64,000 bases of DNA from Allolobophora icterica. Its lineage: Eukaryota; Annelida; Clitellata; Crassiclitellata; Lumbricidae. Numbering within the stretch: the stretch's first letter is position 1; every line of letters starts with the position of its first letter. A model generated the notes under the pieces. It was not told where the DNA came from. It ran no database searches and worked only from the letters and a program-made list of their open reading frames with translations. The stretch is from contig OY744610.1 in NCBI GenBank assembly GCA_963556255.1, positions 66,229,192-66,293,191 on the forward strand. Direction: 5' to 3'. Both the position numbers and the translations under genes were made by a program. Shown piece by piece: positions 56,193 to 64,000 of this stretch.

Positions 56193-57236
56193 CTGCTGTG
56201 GAAAACACTGAGTGAAATGGGCATACCCATGCATCTGATAACTCTCCTCAAGAACCTGTATGGCAATCAGGTGGCGGTGGTCAGGACAGAACATGGCGAC
56301 ACTTCAAGTTTTCGAATAAAGAAAGGGGTCAGACAGGGATGTATACTATCACCATACCTATTCATTCTATATGCAGAAAGGATAATGAGGGAGGCAGGTT
56401 TTGATGATGAGGCGGAGGGTGTGAGGATAGCTGGAAGGATAGTGAACAATTTAAGGTATGCGGACGACACAACACTGCTGGCGGAAAAAAAGGAGAAACT
56501 GAAGGATAACATCAGAAGGCTAAAATGTGCTAGCGAGAAAGCAGGAATGTACTTTAATATAAAAAAGACGAAGATAATGACCACTGAGAAATGGAGTTAT
56601 TTTGAGGTAGATGGAGAGGAGATAGAGGTGGTATCAAGCTTCTGTTTCTTGGGGGCCATGATGGAGAGTGAAGGTGGATGCGAACGAGAAATACGACGGA
56701 GAATTACATTGGGGAAGACGGCAACGCAGGGACTGGAAAAAATATGGAAGGACAAATCAGTGAGTTTGGGAACGAAGACAAGAATTGTTAAAGCAATGAT
56801 CTTACCAGTGGTGCTTTACGGATGCGAAACATGGACAAAAACCAAGGCATTGGAGAAGAAAATTGAGGCATGTGAAATGTGGATCTGGAGGAAAATGTTG
56901 AGGGTTTCTTGGACTGAGAAGAGAACTAACGAGGATATCCTGGAAGAAATAGGACACTGGAGAGGGAGTTTGACGTTGGGGCAGAGAGCGTCCAGGCAGA
57001 AGATGTCATACTTTGGACACGTGATGCGTGCAGATGGGCTGGAAAAGGAGATGATGTTGGCGTGTGGGGAGGGCAGAAGGAGGAGAGGACGACCAAGGAG
57101 GAGATGGATGGACGAGATACAGGAGGCATTGAAGATGAACATCTCGGAGCTGAGAGAGGCAACGAGAAATCGGAGCACATGGAGAAGGTTGACCATGACA
57201 GTCGCTAGGATTCAACGAATCGACAGCACAAGGTGA
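56193..57236 (+). pseudogene. RTE-like LINE, 5'-truncated reverse transcriptase
   Basis: Homology appears from about 56193 (WKTLSEMGIPMHL) through an intact frame of 339 codons from the first Met at 56217. Visible blocks: GVRQGCILSPYLFILYAE, the catalytic YADDTTLLAE (residues 81-84 are YADD), NIKKTKIM, LYGCETWT, MWIWRKMLRVSWT, FGHVMR, and a basic GRRRRGRPRRRWMD end. This arrangement matches the C-terminal part of RTE/BovB-type reverse transcriptases. The endonuclease and RT fingers are missing, so it cannot move by itself. The Met is internal to the palm domain. The absence of stops over 1 kb points to a recent insertion. Confidence 0.85.
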
Positions 57237-57553
57237 CAAGGTGATTCCCATAATTAAAGGTGTTTAATTAAAGCGTATTTGAAGTGTTAGCATTAAGCGT
57301 TCTTTTAAAAATTACCATAGGTTTTTTGGTTAATTCGTCTAATTAAGCTTATTATAGCGCCTTTTCTTTTCACCTAGCTACGTAGATGTCCGTTTTTATC
57401 CGCATGATGTAGCGCCATCTGACCGTTTGGATCGTAATCATTGATATCTTAAGCGAATTACATTACAACTGATATTTATATTAACAGTGTCAGTGGCTCT
57501 TGATTCTATAGGTCCAGTTCTCTTCTCCAATCAATTTGGCTCTCTATGCTTTT
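57237..57553. other. No gene seen
   Basis: AT-rich sequence following the LINE. The ATTAAAGGTGTTTAA motif of the dispersed family appears near 57255. Confidence 0.4.
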
Positions 57554-57748
<195 letters not shown>

Positions 57749-58556
57749 GGATAGCTTGTTTTGTACCATCGTAAAGTAAGTATGTACGTTTACTGAGGCA
57801 ATGTTGGTTCGACCTGTAATCTCTTCGTCATTGACGACGATCAGTTATCGCTCAAATGAATCAAACTTGTCCTGCTTTGAACCATGCCATTCCGTTTCTT
57901 GTCTCACTCAATAACAGTTCGAATGCAAGAACAGTCCACAATTTTATGTTGCCAATCTAACCCAACTGTACCCAAAGTCTTCCTTGAGCTCTTTATCCAG
58001 GAACTGGGTCCCTTGGATATATAATTTCCTTCTCCGGATAATCTACACTCTTTCGCAGCACATGCCCTACGCGTGGAAGCTTCCTCTGTTTGATTAATCC
58101 AGATAGACTCCTTTCTACTCTTTTCCATTCTACTACTGAATGAATAAAATTAATGATAATTAATTTATCTTAATATAATGTCGATGTCAACGTACACAGC
58201 TTGCAGCCACAAGATGTCGTTAAACACTGAGTGGTAACCTGCAAAACGCTACTTAAACACCTTTAAATCGTATCTTTCCTATGCTATATATTCTTCAGTT
58301 TTCGTTCAATTGGTGCCTTTGGTACATTTCCTGAACTGCTACGACCCGTTGCCTATTATCGCCGTAACAAAAACTTGTACAGAGGTTTTTCCTAAAGATG
58401 TAAACGATTTTAATCTCATATGACTATCGTTGATATCTTGGAATCCAATCATTGGATTATATACGTTGTATAACGCGTAGTTTAAATGGATGTTATAATG
58501 ATATAAAGTCGATTTCAACTGCATTCACCGTATGTCGTTAAAGCGCGAATGCTAGT

Positions 58557-58560
<4 letters not shown>
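57749..58560. repeat. Gene-free stretch with a locally duplicated segment
   Basis: 58000-58140 (CTTGGATA..., CGGATAATCTACACTCTTTCG, CAGCACATGCCCT, GTTTGATTAATC) is a diverged copy of 52428-52550. The shared block continues into the AACGACATCT module near 58180-58225 and the CCTTTAAA motif, so a longer dispersed unit is present in both places. No gene. Confidence 0.5.
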
Positions 58561-58643
<83 letters not shown>

Positions 58644-58696
58644 ATCGATCGATCGATCGATCGATCGATCGATCGATCGATCGATCGATCGATCAA
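58561..58696. repeat. (TCAA)n-(TCGA)n microsatellite
   Basis: About 20 TCAA units switch abruptly to about 13 TCGA units, a self-complementary tract in which every unit is a palindrome. Confidence 0.97.
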
Positions 58697-58817
58697 TCAG
58701 AACTTGATATAGCGCCCCGTCAGGATACCTACTCAAATGCGATCAAGGCTGAATTATTGAAGCGCTGCTAATTACACACCTCTAAATCGGGTCTTTCTAA
58801 TGCTAAATGATAGTTCC

Positions 58818-59800
58818 CCGCTCTTCTGGTTTAACTTATAGGGCGAATTCTTCTTCCGGTTCTCTGCCTCAGGTTCGAACGGCCGACGTCGCAACTCCTC
58901 CCGATGCTGGACGTCTTCCTTGAGTCTGCTCTATCCATCCTCCATCATCCATTATCTTCGGCCTTGGCCTTCCTCTTGTCCTCTTCCCATCCATTCTTCC
59001 CCTAAAATACAACTCTATAGTAGTGAGTCCTCTGTCAGCGTGTTTCCTATCCACTCCCTTTGCCTTTTTGGGGGGGAGGCGGGATAGATGAATGGTAACA
59101 CTCATGGCCAGGAGAACATTAGATCGCGGTTCGATAATCGTAACCCCCCTCTAGAGCGGTCACCTTGCTTGGCTGCCAAACCGTGTGATCTTGATTATAG
59201 ACCTACATGTACTTTCATGTTTCAATCTTACTGCGTACTTGTCAGTTTGAATTTATAAAGATTATTATTATTATTTATCTTATTGTATGTAGACCTATTT
59301 TATATCAAGGGCAAGGCCTATATATTCTCCAATCCATCCCATCACTTCTTTATTTGTTTCATGTTCTGTCCAACTGATTTTCTAAATTTTTCTCCAAACC
59401 CAAATCTCGAACGCCTCCATTTCTTGAAGTCCCCTTTCCTCATGGTCCATGTCTCTGACCCATACAACAGGACACCACACCAGTGTCTTACTCTTTACCA
59501 TTCTTTTCTTCAGATTCCTGCTAATTTTTCCCTCAGAGTAGCTCATTCCGTTTTGTGAATGCCTCTTTACCCAGTGCTATTCTTATAATTTCCTTCATGT
59601 GGCATTTGGCATCTGTTGTGATCGTGCTCCCCAGGTAGCAGAATTCTTCAACTTGTTCTATTTCCTCTTCACCGATTTTTATTCTGACTATAATTTTAAT
59701 TCTTCTTTACTTATTCTCTTTAATTTCGTTTTTATGTTTATTTTCTTTCCATATTCTATCAATACGGTGTTTAGCCGAATCATCGTTATCATCCTGGAAA
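58818..59800 (-). pseudogene. LINE 3' end, copy 1, split by a SINE
   Basis: Shares its 3' terminus (CCGGAAGAAGAATTCGCCC) and most of its length with 63360-64000. Minus-strand pieces encode GKRTRGRPR and WIEQTQGRRP near the end, with LWSETWTMRK-like blocks further in. The sequence is interrupted at about 59070-59283 by a family C SINE, and stops are frequent. Confidence 0.75.
59070..59283 (+). repeat. tRNA-derived SINE, family C, inside LINE copy 1
   Basis: GGCGGGATAGATGAATGGTAACACTCATGGCCAGGAG, then GCGGTTCGATAATCG, CACCTTGCTTGGCTGCCAAA, TCTTACTGCGTACTTG and a (TTA)n tail. The uninterrupted LINE copy at 63360 shows the empty site. Confidence 0.75.
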
Positions 59801-60234
59801 TGTAACCGAAAGCCTCCTGCATTATATAAATGTACGCCTCAGACACAGAAATAGAGCGAAGAACACAAATAAAAGAGGTGTATAATTATTTGAACGGTTT
59901 TCACCCTTCCTATGGATAATACGGCTGATAATAATTCGAGACTTTAATTCTGGTTTAATAGACGATATGGGGAGGGGGGATAGAGTAATGGCAACACTCA
60001 TGGCCAGGAGCAGCAGAATAATAATAATAATAATAATAATAATATTTATTCTTTAATTAAGCGCCTGCAAACGCACTACGCTGTACATGTACATGTTATG
60101 CGATAAATCTTAACTACTAACAGAACAGACAGCCTGCAATACACGGCGCAAATTGCAGCCTACAAAGCATGTCCGCCTATGGGACTCGATCTCTGTACCT
60201 CTCGCACTCTACGCCAGATGTTATCCAATGCGCT
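59801..60234. repeat. Gene-free stretch with repeat fragments
   Basis: Includes a family C SINE head (GGATAGAGTAATGGCAACAC, 59977-60010), an (AAT)n run and a TTTTCACCCTTCCTATGG dispersed-repeat piece. Confidence 0.5.
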
Positions 60235-60416
60235 ATCGGGCCCCCGATGCGGTTCGATACCCGCAACCCCTTGGACAGGCGCCTTGCATGGCTGCCAATC
60301 CGTGTCTTTAGTTAAGATATTGATAATTGTACTGTCATGTCTCAATAATTATAATCTTACTGCGTTTGTTGGTTTGAATTAATAAAGAAAAGATTATTAT
60401 TATTATTATTATTATT
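60235..60416 (+). repeat. tRNA-derived SINE, family C
   Basis: GCGGTTCGATACCCGCAACC, GCGCCTTGCATGGCTGCCAA, TCTTACTGCGTTTG and a (TTA)n tail. The head is missing or rearranged. Confidence 0.7.
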
Positions 60417-61907
<1,491 letters not shown>

Positions 61908-62744
61908 CCCTCGAATGCCCAAGGGGGGGGTCCGACCGGACCCCAGACCCGCTTTTCCACGATAACTTTAGAACGGCTACGAACTTGTAAAAATGGTTTT
62001 AGGACATCCTAAAGCGTTCAATTTGGCTTCGTTTGATATATTTTGTGTGATCATTCTACCACCCGGTAGCCCACAACCATACCATATACCAAGGACACCC
62101 CCAAGATAGGCGGCTGATGGTCATACTGGCACATGGTTTACCAGCCCAGAAATAAATTTTTTAGCGCACGTTGTTGTAAAATACTATATATAGGTCGATT
62201 GCAAATTGAATTTGGATTGTAACAAGCCAAATCCCGTTAAAATATTCCATTCCTGTACCCCTCAACCATAGCATATACCAAGGACACCCCAAGGTATGCG
62301 GCTGATGGTCATACTGGCATATGGTTTACTAGCCCAGAAATAAATGTTTAACGCAAGTTATTGTGAAATACCATATTATATCAGTCGAATGCAAATTGAA
62401 TTTGGATTATAACAAGCCAAATCCCGTTAAAATATTCCAATCCTGTACCCCACAACCAGGCAACAACTACATGCGTACAATTGAATACCTGCGAAAAATC
62501 CCGAAATTGCAAAAAACTACAAAAGAGTAGGCCCCCTATTAAAGTTCAAATAAAGTTTCACCAGGTGGCGCTATTGTGAAATACCATATATCAGTCGATT
62601 GCAAATTGAATTTGGATTATAACAAGCCAAATCCCGTTAACATATTTCAATCCGTTCTCCAGATATCACAATGAAAACATTGGGGTCCGGTCGGACCCCC
62701 CGTTGGGCATTCGTGTACCAAAAAATAGCTTGGGCACTCGAGGG
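61908..62744. mobile_element. piggyBac-like MITE with TTAA duplication
   Basis: TTAA at 61904-61907 and 62745-62748 borders 837 bp. Ends CCCTCGAATGCCCAA and TTGGGCACTCGAGGG are inverted repeats. Inner ends (GGTCCGACCGGACCCC and GGGGTCCGGTCGGACCCC) form a second inverted pair. TTAA duplications with CCC ends fit piggyBac. The interior holds two to four partial copies of a segment with a 179-base period (AAGGACACCCC at 62101 and 62280). No transposase. Confidence 0.85.
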
Positions 62745-62818
62745 TTAAAATGGTAACTGGCACGACTCGCAAAAGGTAGCATTAAAAGGAGGCACACGAT
62801 AAACCACAATCATCTCCC

Positions 62819-62855
62819 TCTGTCTCTCTCTCTCTCTTTCTCTCTCTCTCTGCGT
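62819..62855. repeat. (TC)n microsatellite
   Basis: Short CTCTCT run. Confidence 0.85.
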
Positions 62856-63235
62856 TTTCATCCTATTTCTGCATTTGTTTCCATTCTCTTGTGCCATTTC
62901 CAGGACTCTGCTAATCCTCTCCGTCTTGGACTTGCCGTCCAACTGGTCTCTTCCAGCTGCTCAGTGATCAGAAATCAAGGCTTGGAGCGCCCGAACGTGG
63001 TCCTACCTGCCATTGCACCAAACAACCTTTTTGATCGTCTCCAAGACCAAGGACTTATGCATCTGTTACGTGTGCAGAGTAGGGAATTCACATGACTCTA
63101 TGAGTGTATTTTGTATGTCAGATTATTAAGGCCGTTGACGGCTGCAGAAATTAGTTTTGAACAGTTCTCACCGTTCCTATGGCATAATTCAGCTAATCAG
63201 CGCAGTATATAAATAAATAAATAAATAAATATATA
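62856..63235. other. No gene seen; dispersed-repeat fragments
   Basis: AGTTCTCACCGTTCCTATGG near 63163 and AAGGCCGTTGACGGCTGC near 63128 are pieces of the dispersed family. ATAAATAAATA is at 63209-63228. Confidence 0.45.
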
Positions 63236-63359
63236 TATTGGTTGGTTAGTTGCTGTTTAACGACGCTGTGTCATCACAAAGATGATTAACGTCGCCCTCC
63301 TCCTTTCTCCTGGCTTCGAACACTAGCACTTCCAGAGTACGAGCAGTGGCAGAGTTCGC
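63236..63359 (-). repeat. Inverted copy of the GGGCGAC dispersed repeat
   Basis: TTGGTTGGTTAGTTGCTGTTTAACGAC, GTGTCATCACAAAGATG, ACGTCGCCCTCCTCCTTTC and CACTTCCAGAGTACGAGCAG, the fuller form of the repeat split by LTR element 1. Confidence 0.7.
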
Positions 63360-64000
63360 CGCTCTTCTGGTTTTACTTATAGGGCGAATTCTTCTTCCGG
63401 TTCTCTGCCGCAGGTTCGAACGTCCGACGTCGCCACTCCTTTCGATGTTGAGCCTCTTCTTTGAGTCTGCTGTATCCATCCTCCATCATCCAGCAGCATC
63501 TGTGTTGGTCTTCCCTTATCCTCCTCCACTCCATTCTTCCCTCGATGACATTTCCTTTGTCTTTCTCTTATTGTATGTATTAAGGATCTTCCTTCTCCAA
63601 TCCTTCCCATCACTTCTTCATTTGTTTTGTGTTCTGTCCAGCTGATCTTCTCCATTCTTCTCCAAATACACATCTCGAACGCTTCCAGTTTCTTGATGTC
63701 CTCTTTCCTCATGGTCCATGTCTCTGATCCTTACAACACCACACTCCACACCAGTGTCTTTACCATTCTTTTCCTCAGAGTCCTGTTCATTTTCCCTCTC
63801 AATAGCTCATTCCGTTTTGTGAATTCCTCTTTACCCAATGCTTTTAATTTCCTAATGGCATTTGACATCTGTCGTGATCATGCTCCCAGGTAGCAGAATT
63901 CTGTAACTTGTTCTATTTCCTCTCCACCTATGTTTATTGTGACTATAATTGTAATTCTTCTTTACTTATTCTCATTACCATCGCTTTTTGTTTATTTTCA
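63360..64000 (-). pseudogene. LINE 3' end, copy 2, running off the window
   Basis: Minus-strand translation from 63712 reads KKLEAFEMCIWRRMEKISW and continues TEHKTNEEVMGRI, the block aligned with CEMWIWRKMLRVSWTEKRTNEDI of the RTE-like LINE at 56193. Upstream (63713-64000) is in other frames (TLRKRMVKTLVWSVVL, ETWTMRK), so the copy carries frame changes. The 5' part lies beyond the window end. Its 3' terminus is shared with 58818. Confidence 0.8.

Overview
This is a metazoan nuclear DNA window, most likely from a marine invertebrate. Evidence: long AT-rich introns and intergenic DNA, several tRNA-derived SINE families with recognisable B boxes, many microsatellites and minisatellites, TIR DNA transposons, non-LTR and LTR retrotransposons, and one spliced host gene with GC-rich exons. 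I cannot name the species. The dispersed GTTTAACGAC-type repeats would fit a lophotrochozoan such as a mollusc, but that is an inference.

Layout. 236-7184 is a complete Ty3/Gypsy-type LTR retrotransposon on the minus strand, with 479-bp LTRs, a GCGAC target duplication and an intact 1842-aa Gag-Pol frame. 7185-13900 is repeat-rich intergenic DNA with three TIR elements and long tetranucleotide and TG/TC arrays. About 13900-15040 is GC/CpG-rich and may hold the promoter and non-coding first exon of the host gene. 15041-23697 holds minisatellites and SINEs. 23698-37642 is the host gene: six coding exons on the plus strand join in frame to 2655 aa with 36 C2H2-type zinc fingers. Its introns carry SINEs, an L2/CR1 LINE scrap and TIR elements. 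A possible poly(A) signal lies near 39182. 39205-45555 is repeat-rich. 45556-52344 is a second minus-strand LTR retrotransposon with 480-bp LTRs, split by an 824-bp TIR element. 52345-64000 holds more microsatellites, TIR elements, a 5'-truncated RTE-like LINE and two copies of another LINE 3' end, one of which runs off the window.

The most notable observation is that both LTR retrotransposons encode protease, integrase, reverse transcriptase and RNase H in that order. Integrase therefore precedes reverse transcriptase, as in Ty1/Copia and in the small Gmr1-like group, although the proteins are Ty3/Gypsy-type. Both look recent: the LTR pairs show one difference (element 1) and none I could see (element 2). 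Element 2 has lost coding integrity through a reading-frame break at the start of gag and a TIR insertion at the integrase/RT junction.

The only host gene I can support is the zinc-finger gene. Its fingers are mostly arranged as two-finger modules separated by long charged, probably disordered linkers, which suggests a nuclear DNA- or RNA-binding regulator. Its 5' end has a short upstream ORF whose stop overlaps the main start codon. The splice donor after exon 5 is duplicated in the following intron, with the GT lost in the copy.
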